NCBI GenBank assembly: GCA_900551075.1
Contig: URVB01000003.1
Location: 1 to 64,000 of the forward strand
Origin: an uncultured Blautia sp.
GTDB lineage: Bacteria; Bacillota; Clostridia; Lachnospirales; Lachnospiraceae
Reading direction: 5' to 3'
Length of the DNA stretch: 64,000 nt
Each line of letters starts with the position of its first letter. The first letter of the stretch is position 1. This document shows, piece after piece, positions 44,304-53,616 of this stretch. The position numbers and the translations under genes are program-made. The notes under the pieces are model-generated. The model saw only the letters and a program-made list of their open reading frames with translations. It was not told where the DNA came from and made no database searches.

Positions 44304-45359
44304 ATGACAAAAATTGATATTATTTCCGGTTTTTTGGGAGCTGGAAAAACGACATTGATTAAGAAGCTTCTAAAAGAAGCATTTCAGGGGGAGCAGGTTG
44401 TACTGATTGAAAATGAATTTGGTGAAATCGGCATTGATGGAGGATTTTTAAAGGAAGCAGGGATTGAAATCCGTGAGATGAATTCCGGATGTATCTGCTG
44501 TTCTTTGGTGGGAGATTTCGGCGCTTCTTTGAAAGAGGTGATAGAAAAATATCATCCGGATAGAATTCTGATTGAGCCTTCCGGTGTAGGGAAACTCTCC
44601 GATGTGATAAAGGCAGTACAGGATGTGCGGGAAGAGACCGGTCTTGTGCTGAACAGCTATACAACCGTGGTAGATGCCGGGAAGTGCAGAATGTACATGC
44701 GTAATTTCGGTGAATTTTTCAATAATCAGGTTGAGTATGCAGGCGCAATCATTATGAGCCGTACCGATATTGTAGACGAGAAGAAAGCAATGGAAGCGAT
44801 GCAGCTTCTGAGAGGCATTAATAAAAAAGCTGCGATCATTACCACACCGGTCGGGAAGCTGGAGGGAAAGAAACTTCTGGAGGTTATGGAGCATCCGGTA
44901 TCCCTGGAACAGGTGCTGCTGGAAGAGGAGGTTTGCCCGGAGTGCGGCCATGCGCATGAGCACGGACATCACCACGGTCATGAGGAGCACTGTGGGCATG
45001 AGGGTCATGAACATCATCACGATCATGAGGAGCACTGCGGCCATGAACATCACCACCACCATGAACATCACCATCATCATGCAGATGAAATATTTACAAG
45101 CTGGGGACGTGAGACGATTAAGAAATATACGGCAGAAGGTCTGAAACAGATTTTGGAGACGTTATCCTCATCTGAGGAATATGGGGTAATCCTGCGTGCG
45201 AAGGGGATGCTTCCGGCAGAGGATGGTACCTGGATTTATTTTGATATGGTTCCGGAGGAAACAGAAATCCGTCAGGGAGCGCCGGAATATACGGGACGTC
45301 TCTGTGTGATCGGCTCTAAGCTGGCAGAGGACAGGCTGGCAGAGTTATTTGGCTTGTAA
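44304..45359 (+). CDS. CobW-family metallochaperone GTPase, His-rich
   Basis: 351 aa. The G-domain has the P-loop SGFLGAGKTTLI (about 8-19), the metal-binding GCICC motif (about residue 62-66) and the guanine-recognition SRTDIVDEK. The middle carries a long histidine-rich loop (about 215-258), dominated by His, Glu and Gly. The C-terminal CobW_C domain follows. Family members deliver zinc or cobalt to target proteins; the His loop and CxCC suggest zinc storage or transfer. The next gene is a second, different CobW-type GTPase. Confidence 0.93.
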   Translation: MTKIDIISGFLGAGKTTLIKKLLKEAFQGEQVVLIENEFGEIGIDGGFLKEAGIEIREMNSGCICCSLVGDFGASLKEVIEKYHPDRILIEPSGVGKLSDVIKAVQDVREETGLVLNSYTTVVDAGKCRMYMRNFGEFFNNQVEYAGAIIMSRTDIVDEKKAMEAMQLLRGINKKAAIITTPVGKLEGKKLLEVMEHPVSLEQVLLEEEVCPECGHAHEHGHHHGHEEHCGHEGHEHHHDHEEHCGHEHHHHHEHHHHHADEIFTSWGRETIKKYTAEGLKQILETLSSSEEYGVILRAKGMLPAEDGTWIYFDMVPEETEIRQGAPEYTGRLCVIGSKLAEDRLAELFGL

Positions 45360-45377
45360 AACAGGAGGATATGCTTT

Positions 45378-46328
45378 ATGGACGATATCAGGGTTCCGAT
45401 TTATTTGATTGCAGGCTTTCTGGAAAGCGGCAAGACTTCATTTCTGAATTTTACGCTGCAGCAGGACTACTTTTATATTGATGGAAAGACACTGCTGATT
45501 CTCTGCGAAGAGGGTGAGGAGGAGTATGATCCGGAGGCTCTTAAGATGTGTAATACAGAAGTGGAAATCATCGAAAAAGAAGAAGACCTTACACCGGAGA
45601 GGCTGGCAGCTATGGAAATTATTCATCAGCCGGAGCGTGTGATTGTGGAATATAACGGCATGTGGCTGGTAAGCAGATTTGAGCGGATGCAGAAGCCTCC
45701 GGGCTGGGGAATTGAACAGCAGATTGTATGTGTGGACGCAGGTACCTTCCAGATGTATATGGCCAATATGAAATCTATATTTATGGATATGGTACGAAAT
45801 GCGGACATGGTGGTATTTAACCGTTGTAAGGAGAGCGATCCGCTTCCGGCCTACCGTCGTGGAATCAAAGTAGCAAACCAGCGTGCCGAAATTATTTTTG
45901 AGGATGAAGAGGGAGAATTGGATGATATTTTTCAGGATGAGATGCCCTTTGACATCAATGCACCGGTAATTGATATTTTGCCTGAGGATTATGGAATCTG
46001 GTTTGTAGATGCTATGGATCATCCGGATGCTTATGTGGGAAAAACCGTTCGTTTTAAGGGGCGTGCGCTTAAGCCGAGAGGAATGGGAAGCAGGTTTTTT
46101 GTCCCGGGACGTACGGCTATGACCTGCTGTGCGGACGATACGACGTTTTTGGGATACGTATGCAAGAGTGCTTTTACGCCAAAACTAAAGGAAGGACAGT
46201 GGGTGGAAGTTACCGCAAAGGTGGCTTTTGAAAACAGAATGGAATACCATGGCGAGGGAATCGTATTGTATGCGGATTATGTGGAGCCGTGTGAACCGCT
46301 GAAGGAAGAGATGGTATATTTTAACTGA
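45378..46328 (+). CDS. CobW-like GTPase fused to a YcgQ-type C-terminal domain
   Basis: 316 aa. The P-loop is AGFLESGKTSF (about 10-20), but the GCxCC metal motif of classical CobW proteins is absent. The C-terminal ~110 residues (RFKGRALKPRGMGSRFFVPG, MTCCADDTTFLGYVC) resemble the C-terminal domain of TIGR03943/YcgQ proteins, which work with YcgR-type permeases in zinc-limited cells. It lies 18 bp after the His-rich GTPase and is probably co-transcribed. The neighbouring YcgR-type permease is not in the window. Confidence 0.8.
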   Translation: MDDIRVPIYLIAGFLESGKTSFLNFTLQQDYFYIDGKTLLILCEEGEEEYDPEALKMCNTEVEIIEKEEDLTPERLAAMEIIHQPERVIVEYNGMWLVSRFERMQKPPGWGIEQQIVCVDAGTFQMYMANMKSIFMDMVRNADMVVFNRCKESDPLPAYRRGIKVANQRAEIIFEDEEGELDDIFQDEMPFDINAPVIDILPEDYGIWFVDAMDHPDAYVGKTVRFKGRALKPRGMGSRFFVPGRTAMTCCADDTTFLGYVCKSAFTPKLKEGQWVEVTAKVAFENRMEYHGEGIVLYADYVEPCEPLKEEMVYFN

Positions 46329-46363
46329 ACGAACAGTAAGGATATCACAGATTAGGAGACAGT

Positions 46364-46942
46364 ATGTATTTAATTGTTGGATTAGGTAATCCGGGAAGAC
46401 AGTATGAGGCAACGCGTCACAATATGGGGTTTGACACGATCGACGAGCTGGTGGAAAGGCATCGGATTCCGCAGGGTGGTGTTAAATTCAATGCAATGTA
46501 TGGAAAGGGAATCCTTGGAGGCGAAAAGGCTATACTGATGAAACCATTGTCTTATATGAATTTAAGCGGAGGTCCTGTCAGGGAAATGGTGAATTATTTC
46601 AAAATTGATCCGGAAACAGAGCTGGTTGTCATTTATGACGACATTGATCTGGAACCTGGTCAGATCCGTATCCGTAAGCAGGGAAGTGCAGGCGGGCATA
46701 ATGGTATCAAGGATATTATCCGCCAGCTTGGTACTCAGAAATTCCTGCGTGTGAAAATCGGAGTAGGAGCCAAACCAAAGGACTGGGATCTTGCAGATCA
46801 TGTGTTAAGCCGGTTTGCGGACAGTGATAGAAAGCTTGTGGATGAAGCGATTCAGAGAGCCGGCGATGCTGTGGAAAAAATGATTTCCCAGGGTGCAGAT
46901 GCGGCAATGAATGAATATAACAGAAAATCGGGGGCCTTATGA
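46364..46942 (+). CDS. pth: Peptidyl-tRNA hydrolase
   Basis: 192 aa. The family blocks are YLIVGLGNPGRQYEATRHNMGF with the catalytic His, ILMKPLSYMNLSGG, IYDDIDLEPGQIRIRKQGSAGGHNGIKDI, and the FLRVKIGVG strand. It recycles stalled peptidyl-tRNA. The stop overlaps the mfd start by 4 bp. Confidence 0.97.
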   Translation: MYLIVGLGNPGRQYEATRHNMGFDTIDELVERHRIPQGGVKFNAMYGKGILGGEKAILMKPLSYMNLSGGPVREMVNYFKIDPETELVVIYDDIDLEPGQIRIRKQGSAGGHNGIKDIIRQLGTQKFLRVKIGVGAKPKDWDLADHVLSRFADSDRKLVDEAIQRAGDAVEKMISQGADAAMNEYNRKSGAL

Positions 46943-49900
46943 AGACTTTTTTGCAGCCTCTGCAAAGCCTTGCAGAAATAGAGGAAATATGGAAATGCGG
47001 AAAAGAGAATCGTGGTATCCTGCAGGTCAGCGGTTGTATGGAGTCCCAGAAAGCGCATCTGATATTTGGGCTTTCCGGTCTTTTTCCATGTCATCTGGTT
47101 TTGGCGGAGGATGAGCGCCGTGCAAAGGAAATCTACGAGGATTATCGCTTTTATGATAAAAATGTTTTTTATTATCCGGCAAAGGACCTTCTGTTCTTTC
47201 AGGCGGATATTCATGGCAATCTCCTGATACGACAGAGAATGAGGGTGATAAAGGAATTGCTCACACAGGATAAGATTACGGTGGTAACAAGCGTAGATGG
47301 ATGCATGGATTTTTTGATGCCGCTTAAGGATATACAAAAAAGACTGCTGCACTACTGTAATGACAGCCGGATCGACATGGATCAGCTCAAAGAAGCCCTT
47401 GTAAAATTAGGTTATGAGAGGGTGGGGCAGGTAGAGATGCCGGGACAGTTTTCTGTGCGGGGCGGTATTATTGACATCTATTCTCTGACAGAAGAGAATC
47501 CCTGGCGAATAGAGCTGTGGGGAGATGAAGTTGATTCTATACGGAGTTTTGATGCACAGAGTCAGCGTTCGTTGGAAAATCTTGATGAAATCACGATTTA
47601 TCCGGCAGCAGAGCAGACAGATGAAAAGGGCGGGGTAACTCTTTTGGAATATTTTCCTTCGGAAAACACCATGATTTTTCTGGATGAGCCTAACCGTCTG
47701 ACAGAAACTGCTCAGGCTGTAGAAGAGGAATTCCGCCAAAGCTGCAAAAACAGAGAGGAAAAAGGCTGCCGAAGCTTATCTGAGGAATGGCTGTGTGGCT
47801 GGCCTGAGCTGTGCAGGAAGCTGAATAAGAGAAACTGCGCGGCACTCTGTGCCCTGGAGCCCAAAAGAGCAGGTTGGAAGATTACGGAGAAATTTCATCT
47901 TTCGGTAAAATCGATAAGCTCTTATCACAGCAGCTTTGAGCTTCTTGTAAAGGACCTGCTCCGGTATAAAAGGCAGGGATATCAGATCGTGCTGCTTTCC
48001 GGTTCCAGGACACGTGCAGAGCGCCTGGCAAAGGATTTGCTGGGAGAAGGTCTGAATGCTTTTTATGGACAGGACTATGATCGTGTGATAAAGCCGGGAG
48101 AGATCATGGTAGCATACGGTCATGCAAAAAAAGGCTTTGAGTATCCTCTGGTCAAGTTTGCAGTTATGACCGAAACAGATATTTTTGGCCAGGAGCAGAA
48201 GAAAAAGAAGAAAAAGAAGAACTACAGCGGAAAGAGGATACAGGATTTTTCGGAGCTGTCCATCGGGGATTTTGTAGTTCATGAAAAGCATGGACTTGGC
48301 ATTTATAAAGGTATCGAAAAGGTTGAAGTAGATAAGATTGTCAAAGATTACATCAAAATTGAATACCGGGAAGGCAGTAATCTCTATATTTTGGCGACTC
48401 AGTTGGATGCGCTGCAGAAGTATGCGGGAGCAGAAGCTGCAAAGACACCGAAACTGAATAAGCTGGGCGGTCAGGAGTGGCATAAGACTAAGAGTAAGGT
48501 GCGCGGTGCTGTGCGCAGCATTGCCCGGGAGCTGGTAGAGCTTTATGCGGTGCGCCAGGAAAAGGAGGGCTATGTCTGTGGTCCGGATACTGTCTGGCAG
48601 AAGGAGTTTGAAGAGATGTTTCCCTATGAGGAAACGGAGGATCAGCTTGCCGCTATAGAAGATGCCAAACGGGATATGGAGAGCAAAAAAATTATGGACC
48701 GTCTGGTCTGCGGAGACGTGGGCTATGGAAAGACGGAGGTTGCTCTTCGCGCAGCATTTAAGGCTGTCCAGGAGAGCCGCCAGGTGGTGTATCTGGTACC
48801 CACGACGATTCTGGCACAGCAGCATTATAATACCTTTGTACAAAGGATGAAGGAATTTCCGGTCAGAGTAGAGCTGCTATGCCGGTTTCGTACGCCGGCC
48901 CAGCAGAAAAAGACAATTGAAGGTCTGAAGAAGGGCCGGGTGGATATCGTTATCGGTACCCATAGAGTATTGTCCGGGGATGTGGCTTTTAAGAATCTGG
49001 GGCTTTTGATCATTGATGAGGAGCAGCGCTTCGGAGTAACTCATAAGGAAAAGATCAAGCAGATGAAAAAGGATGTGGATGTTTTGACACTGACCGCAAC
49101 ACCCATCCCAAGAACCCTGCACATGAGTCTGATCGGAATCCGTGATATGAGTGTACTGGAAGAGCCTCCCATGGACCGAATGCCAATCCAGACTTATGTT
49201 ATGGAATATGACGAGGAAACGGTCCGTGAGGCCATCAGCCGGGAGCTTCGCAGGGGCGGACAGGTCTACTATGTATATAACCGGGTGAATGACATTGCGG
49301 AGGTGGCATTAAGCATTTCGAAGCTTCTTCCGGATGCAAAGGTGGATTTTGCCCATGGGCAGATGAGTGAGCGGGAGCTGGAGAGTGTCATGTACTCCTT
49401 TATTAGCGGTGATATTGACGTGTTGGTTTCCACCACGATCATAGAAACCGGCCTGGATATTTCAAATGTAAATACTATGATCATTCATGATTCTGACCGT
49501 TACGGACTTTCTCAGCTTTATCAGCTCAGAGGGCGGATTGGACGTTCCAACAGAACAGCATATGCATTTCTCATGTACCGCAGAAATATGATGCTGAAGG
49601 AAACGGCCGAGAAGCGTCTGGCAGCTATCCGGGAATACACGGATTTGGGAAGTGGATTCAAGATTGCGATGCGGGACCTGGAGCTTCGCGGTGCCGGTAA
49701 TCTGCTGGGCGCAGAGCAGCATGGTCATATGAATGCTGTAGGATATGATCTGTACTGTAAGATGCTGAGCGAGGCAGTGAAAGAGGCGAAGGGCATTCAT
49801 ACCATGGAGGATTTTGAAACCACGATCGATCTGAATATGGATGCGTTTATTCCGGATTCTTATATCAGCAATGAATTCCAGAAGCTGGATATTTATAAAA

Positions 49901-50256
49901 GGATTGCGGGTATTGAGTCCCGGCCGGATTATGATGATATGCTGGAGGAATTGATCGACCGCTTCGGGGAACTGCCGAAAGCAGTACTGAATCTTCTGGC
50001 AATTGCAAGAATGAAGGCTCTGGCTCATCAGGCTTATGTAACGGAAATCAAGCAGATGGGCAAAGAAGTCCGGATTACGCTTTACGAAAAGGCCAGGGTA
50101 AATCCTGCCGGAATTCCGGCCCTGCTTCAAAAGTACAGAAGGTGCATACAGTTCAAGGCAGAGCAGGAACCGAAGTTTTTGCTGATTCCGACAGGAAATA
50201 CTGTGGAAGCCTTGACTGCTTTTGTGCAGGAGCTGGCCGCACTTGTAGAGGAGTGA
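46939..50256 (+). CDS. mfd: Transcription-repair coupling factor
   Basis: 1105 aa. The order is UvrB-homology region, then the RNA-polymerase interaction domain (about 420-510, IGDFVVHEKHGLGIYKGIEK), then the RecG-like translocase with GDVGYGKTEVALRA (Walker A), DEEQRFGVTHKEKIK (DEEQ box) and TATPIPRTLHMSL, and a C-terminal TRCF domain. A Lys run (KKKKKKK) precedes the polymerase-binding part, as in related species. It removes stalled RNA polymerase and recruits UvrA. It is translationally coupled to pth. Confidence 0.97.
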   Translation: MKTFLQPLQSLAEIEEIWKCGKENRGILQVSGCMESQKAHLIFGLSGLFPCHLVLAEDERRAKEIYEDYRFYDKNVFYYPAKDLLFFQADIHGNLLIRQRMRVIKELLTQDKITVVTSVDGCMDFLMPLKDIQKRLLHYCNDSRIDMDQLKEALVKLGYERVGQVEMPGQFSVRGGIIDIYSLTEENPWRIELWGDEVDSIRSFDAQSQRSLENLDEITIYPAAEQTDEKGGVTLLEYFPSENTMIFLDEPNRLTETAQAVEEEFRQSCKNREEKGCRSLSEEWLCGWPELCRKLNKRNCAALCALEPKRAGWKITEKFHLSVKSISSYHSSFELLVKDLLRYKRQGYQIVLLSGSRTRAERLAKDLLGEGLNAFYGQDYDRVIKPGEIMVAYGHAKKGFEYPLVKFAVMTETDIFGQEQKKKKKKKNYSGKRIQDFSELSIGDFVVHEKHGLGIYKGIEKVEVDKIVKDYIKIEYREGSNLYILATQLDALQKYAGAEAAKTPKLNKLGGQEWHKTKSKVRGAVRSIARELVELYAVRQEKEGYVCGPDTVWQKEFEEMFPYEETEDQLAAIEDAKRDMESKKIMDRLVCGDVGYGKTEVALRAAFKAVQESRQVVYLVPTTILAQQHYNTFVQRMKEFPVRVELLCRFRTPAQQKKTIEGLKKGRVDIVIGTHRVLSGDVAFKNLGLLIIDEEQRFGVTHKEKIKQMKKDVDVLTLTATPIPRTLHMSLIGIRDMSVLEEPPMDRMPIQTYVMEYDEETVREAISRELRRGGQVYYVYNRVNDIAEVALSISKLLPDAKVDFAHGQMSERELESVMYSFISGDIDVLVSTTIIETGLDISNVNTMIIHDSDRYGLSQLYQLRGRIGRSNRTAYAFLMYRRNMMLKETAEKRLAAIREYTDLGSGFKIAMRDLELRGAGNLLGAEQHGHMNAVGYDLYCKMLSEAVKEAKGIHTMEDFETTIDLNMDAFIPDSYISNEFQKLDIYKRIAGIESRPDYDDMLEELIDRFGELPKAVLNLLAIARMKALAHQAYVTEIKQMGKEVRITLYEKARVNPAGIPALLQKYRRCIQFKAEQEPKFLLIPTGNTVEALTAFVQELAALVEE

Positions 50257-50360
50257 GGAAGCATCCTGGTTTTCGTTCGATATGCATAGCTGTGCGGCTG
50301 CAGGACAGCTATGCAGTTTGTGTGAAAAATGTGAAATATCATGTATTTTTGTGAATTGCC

Positions 50361-50389
50361 TTGCTCTTGCGACAAAAAAAGTTTATACT
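50361..50389 (+). promoter_or_regulatory. Promoter of the PrsA-like foldase gene
   Basis: TTGCTC at 50361-50366, a 17-bp spacer and TATACT at 50384-50389, 36 bp upstream of the start codon. Confidence 0.6.
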
Positions 50390-50424
50390 CATAATAATGA
50401 GTTTTGGCAACAATGGAGGAAAAA

Positions 50425-51738
50425 ATGAAGGAAATGGCAAAGAGAACGGCCGTAGCAGCTCTTGCAGGAGTTATAACAGTGGGAATGCTGGCAGGCTGCG
50501 GTGAACAGAAATTAGATGGAACAAAAACAGTTGCTACGGTAGATGGTACAGAAATTCCGTTGGGAGTCGTAAGTCTTATGGTACGCCAGCAGCAGGCACA
50601 GACAGAAGCGATGTATCAGAGCTTTATGGGCGGCGGGGACATGGCTGTCTGGGATACAGAAGCAGAAGAAGGCAAGACCTATGGCGAGCAGGCCGTAGAA
50701 CAGACCATGGAGCAGATTGAGCTGATGTATATTCTCAAAGAAAAGGCTGAAGAATACGGCGTGGAAGTGACAAAAGAGGATGAGGAAGCGATGGAAGAAG
50801 CTGCTGCCGCTTTTATGGAAGCAAATACAGAAGAAACCATTGAGGAGCTTTCTGTAACAGAGGATCAGGTAAAGGCTTATCTGGAGCTGCGTACTTATGA
50901 AGAAAGAATGCATGAGCCGATCGTAGCAGATGTGGATATGGAGATTTCTGATGAAGAGGCCCAGCAGTCTGCATTTACTTATGTGAGTGTTTCTACCGGC
51001 GGGGATGAACTGACGGAGGATGACCGGAAGGAGAAAAAAGAACAGGCACAGGAAATCCTGGATAAGATGAAGGAAGATCCAACGGCAGATATGAGTGAGA
51101 CTGCAAAGGCGGTAGACGATAGCTACAATGCATTGAAAGGTACCTTTACGACACATGAAAACGAGGATGAAGAAGGAACCGCCTCTTCCTATCCGGATGA
51201 AGTACTTGCTGCCCTTCGCAAGCTGAAGGAAGGTGAGGTCGCTTCTGAGTTGACTGAAACGGATAACGGCTATTATATTTTAAGACTGGATCAGGAGTTT
51301 GATGAGGAGGCTACTGAATCCAGGAAGGATTCTATACTGGAAACCAGAAAGAGTGATTTGTATACCGAGGTTACGGAGAAATGGCTGGAGGAAGCAGATA
51401 TCAAGGTTGAAGATAAGGTATTAAAAACTCTGAAGGTGACGGATAATCACAGCTTTAATATTCAGATTCCGGAAACGGAGGCTGAGGAAGACGTGGAAGC
51501 CGCAGATGACGGGCCGGAAATTGAGGAAGAAGCAGAGGAGGCTCTTACAGAAGAAGAAATAGATGCAGAAGCAGATATTACTGCAGAAGAGGCTTCAGAG
51601 GAAGAGGATGCTGTCACAGAAGAGAGTGCATCTGAGGATGGCGCAGAGACAGCGGCTGAGGAGAAAGGCACGGAAGCCGGAGCGGAGGTTACTCCAGCAA
51701 AAGATGCAGAGTCCACCCCGGCAAAAGATGCAGATTAA
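50425..51738 (+). CDS. PrsA-like peptidyl-prolyl isomerase lipoprotein
   Basis: 437 aa from ATG 50425 (ATGGAGGAAAAA upstream; the TTG at 50404 would add 7 residues). The lipobox is MLAGC (Cys about 25). A SurA-N/PrsA-type helical region (AYQSFMGGGDMAVW-like stretch around residues 60-160) is followed by a parvulin-like domain (about 195-310: TADMSETAKAVDDSYNALKG and VASELTETDNGYYILRLDQ). The last ~95 residues are a repetitive acidic tail rich in Glu, Ala and Asp. It likely folds exported proteins. The order pth-mfd-prsA is common in related bacteria. Confidence 0.88.
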   Translation: MKEMAKRTAVAALAGVITVGMLAGCGEQKLDGTKTVATVDGTEIPLGVVSLMVRQQQAQTEAMYQSFMGGGDMAVWDTEAEEGKTYGEQAVEQTMEQIELMYILKEKAEEYGVEVTKEDEEAMEEAAAAFMEANTEETIEELSVTEDQVKAYLELRTYEERMHEPIVADVDMEISDEEAQQSAFTYVSVSTGGDELTEDDRKEKKEQAQEILDKMKEDPTADMSETAKAVDDSYNALKGTFTTHENEDEEGTASSYPDEVLAALRKLKEGEVASELTETDNGYYILRLDQEFDEEATESRKDSILETRKSDLYTEVTEKWLEEADIKVEDKVLKTLKVTDNHSFNIQIPETEAEEDVEAADDGPEIEEEAEEALTEEEIDAEADITAEEASEEEDAVTEESASEDGAETAAEEKGTEAGAEVTPAKDAESTPAKDAD

Positions 51739-51845
51739 AATTAATAAATAATGAGAAGCACAAACCCGGCCTGGTAATGGCCGGGTTTTTGTTTTGCCCT
51801 AAAAAGCTGAGAGCTGGGTTTGGAAAATTACTTGTTAGGGCTATA

Positions 51846-52649
51846 TTACTTTTCGGGACTCTCAAGCTGCTCTTTTAATATAGCAATCTCTTTTAATAGC
51901 TCCTGATTCTGGTGTTCTTTTTCCTGCAGTTTTCTTTCTTTCTCTTTTAATTGGGTATTTTGCTGCTCTAACTGCTCCTGCATCTGGTCAATCATCAGTC
52001 TGACCGTATTTCTATCCATAATCTTCAATTCTTCAGAAAACAATCCCATCACCCTTTCTACATTCCGGCACATGTCGTAAATATGCTGATACATAGGCTT
52101 AAATTCAGGATATACTTCTATCAGTGTAATGATATCTTCCGGTTCGTCGGAACACAGGAAGGTAAGCCGCGCATCCAGTTTATTGTGAATACCTTTATTG
52201 TGTAGGTTTTTCTTAAAAATGTCAAGGGGAAGGAAGATATATTTCTGCGGCATATCAAGTGCTAAGCCGGTATTGGATTTTTGCTCGAAATAATGGAGAC
52301 AGGTATCCGGGAAGCGTTGTAACTCTTTGGTACTGGTTTCAAACAAGACTATCGTATAGACATTTTTAATATCTTTGTAGCTGAATTTTTCTTTTTTCTC
52401 ACTCCGCACTCTCCTATATTGGTGCAGCAGCAAGTCGGCACCATAGCAGGCAGCCCTTTGTCCGGGAAAGAGATAGCCGATTTTCTGAACCTCGATATCA
52501 GCAAGGCATCCATTTGATAATTCTACAAGGATATCTGTGATGAGCAGGGATTCCTCATCTGCAATTCGGGTAGAATCATTGGCAAGTACCTGGTATATTT
52601 CTTCCTTTGCCCGAATCGTCGGAAAATGCTGCTGCAGCTTGTTGGTCAT
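51846..52649 (-). CDS. Rpn-like PD-(D/E)XK nuclease family protein
   Basis: 267 aa from the ATG at 52649, chosen for GGAGG 8 bp upstream. ITDILVELSNGCLADIEVQ matches the nuclease core with the ExQ-type motif of Rpn/transposase-like nucleases. The following GQRAACYGADLLLHQY and VIVLFETSTKEL blocks are family-like. The C-terminal ~60 residues are coiled coil (QEQLEQQNTQLKEKERKLQE). Family proteins usually have about 40 more N-terminal residues before this core, so it may be 5'-shortened. It probably acts in recombination or as a mobile remnant. Confidence 0.75.
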   Translation of the reverse strand: MTNKLQQHFPTIRAKEEIYQVLANDSTRIADEESLLITDILVELSNGCLADIEVQKIGYLFPGQRAACYGADLLLHQYRRVRSEKKEKFSYKDIKNVYTIVLFETSTKELQRFPDTCLHYFEQKSNTGLALDMPQKYIFLPLDIFKKNLHNKGIHNKLDARLTFLCSDEPEDIITLIEVYPEFKPMYQHIYDMCRNVERVMGLFSEELKIMDRNTVRLMIDQMQEQLEQQNTQLKEKERKLQEKEHQNQELLKEIAILKEQLESPEK

Positions 52650-52735
52650 AGATAATTCCTCCATTAGAATTTTTCGTAACTTACTATAAAATTGTCCGTA
52701 TTTCTATGAAATTGTACATAATGACGAAAAATCGA

Positions 52736-52765
52736 TTGACTAATAGTAAATGTTGGTGATATTAT
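52736..52765 (+). promoter_or_regulatory. Promoter of the isomerase gene
   Basis: TTGACT at 52736-52741, an 18-bp spacer and TATTAT at 52760-52765, about 50 bp before the start codon. It is probably the main promoter of the sugar locus that follows. Confidence 0.6.
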
Positions 52766-52816
52766 ACAAACACTTGATGACTCCGAGAGTTTATATTATG
52801 AAAATGGAGGAGAAAT

Positions 52817-53545
52817 ATGAGACGTTCTACATTAAATAGTATTATTGAAGATGCAATTCGGTTTATGAGAGAGAAAGATATTCCACTTCCGCCATTTGCA
52901 TATTGGGGACCAAAGGAATGGAAAGAGGCCGGTTCGGAATATGAAGAGCTGGTAGAGAATATGCTTGGCTGGGACATTACAGATTTCGGAAGTGGAGATT
53001 TTAACAAAATTGGTCTTACTATTTTTACATTTCGTAACGGTAATTTCCGTAATAAAGAGAAATACCCGAAGCCATACGCAGAAAAGCTTTTGCTGGTAGG
53101 GGACGGACAGATTCTCCCGTATCATTATCATTGGAGCAAAATGGAAGATATCATCAATCGTGGTGGAGGTGACCTTTGTTTGACTCTGTACAATTGTACA
53201 GCAGAGGATTTTGCAGATGTGAATGGTGGGCGCGCGGGTAAGCCGGGCATTTTTGCTGATACGCCTGTAAAAGTAAAGATTGACGGGCAGACTGTAATGG
53301 TACCGGCCGGCGGCGAAGTGATTCTGAAACCAGGCCAGAGCATAACGCTTTCTCCTGGTCAGTATCACACATGGCAGGGTGTTTCGGGAACAGGTCCGGT
53401 TATGTTGTTTGAAGTATCTACCTGCAATGACGATACCATTGACAACCGTTTCCATACTGCAGGCGGCAGACTTCCTGAGGTTGAGGAAGATGAGGAGGCC
53501 AAATATCTTATTTTCAAAGATTATAAGAATTATACAAACTTATAA
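52817..53545 (+). CDS. D-lyxose/D-mannose isomerase family protein
   Basis: 242 aa cupin-type sugar isomerase. The metal site is visible: PYHYHWSKMEDIINRGGGDL (two His and a Glu) and SPGQYHTW (third His). Family members interconvert D-lyxose and D-xylulose, or D-mannose and D-fructose. AATGGAGGAG lies before the ATG. It is the first gene of a carbohydrate locus that also holds a full ABC importer, an aldolase, a kinase and an epimerase, which fits uptake and phosphorylation of an uncommon sugar. Confidence 0.88.
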   Translation: MRRSTLNSIIEDAIRFMREKDIPLPPFAYWGPKEWKEAGSEYEELVENMLGWDITDFGSGDFNKIGLTIFTFRNGNFRNKEKYPKPYAEKLLLVGDGQILPYHYHWSKMEDIINRGGGDLCLTLYNCTAEDFADVNGGRAGKPGIFADTPVKVKIDGQTVMVPAGGEVILKPGQSITLSPGQYHTWQGVSGTGPVMLFEVSTCNDDTIDNRFHTAGGRLPEVEEDEEAKYLIFKDYKNYTNL

Positions 53546-53616
53546 TTTGCAGAAACACATTTGTATTTTATCAGGCAAAGGCCGATAAGATAAATAATGT
53601 ATTGGAGGATAGTTTT

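Noticed and set aside
44940..45080. Short tandem repeats that at first resemble a repeat array
   Set aside because: They are CAT/CAC histidine codons of the His-rich loop of the CobW protein, not CRISPR or a non-coding array.
48195..48225. A/G-rich run in mfd as a possible frameshift site
   Set aside because: The frame stays open and the protein continues with the polymerase-binding domain; a Lys run at this place is acceptable for the family.
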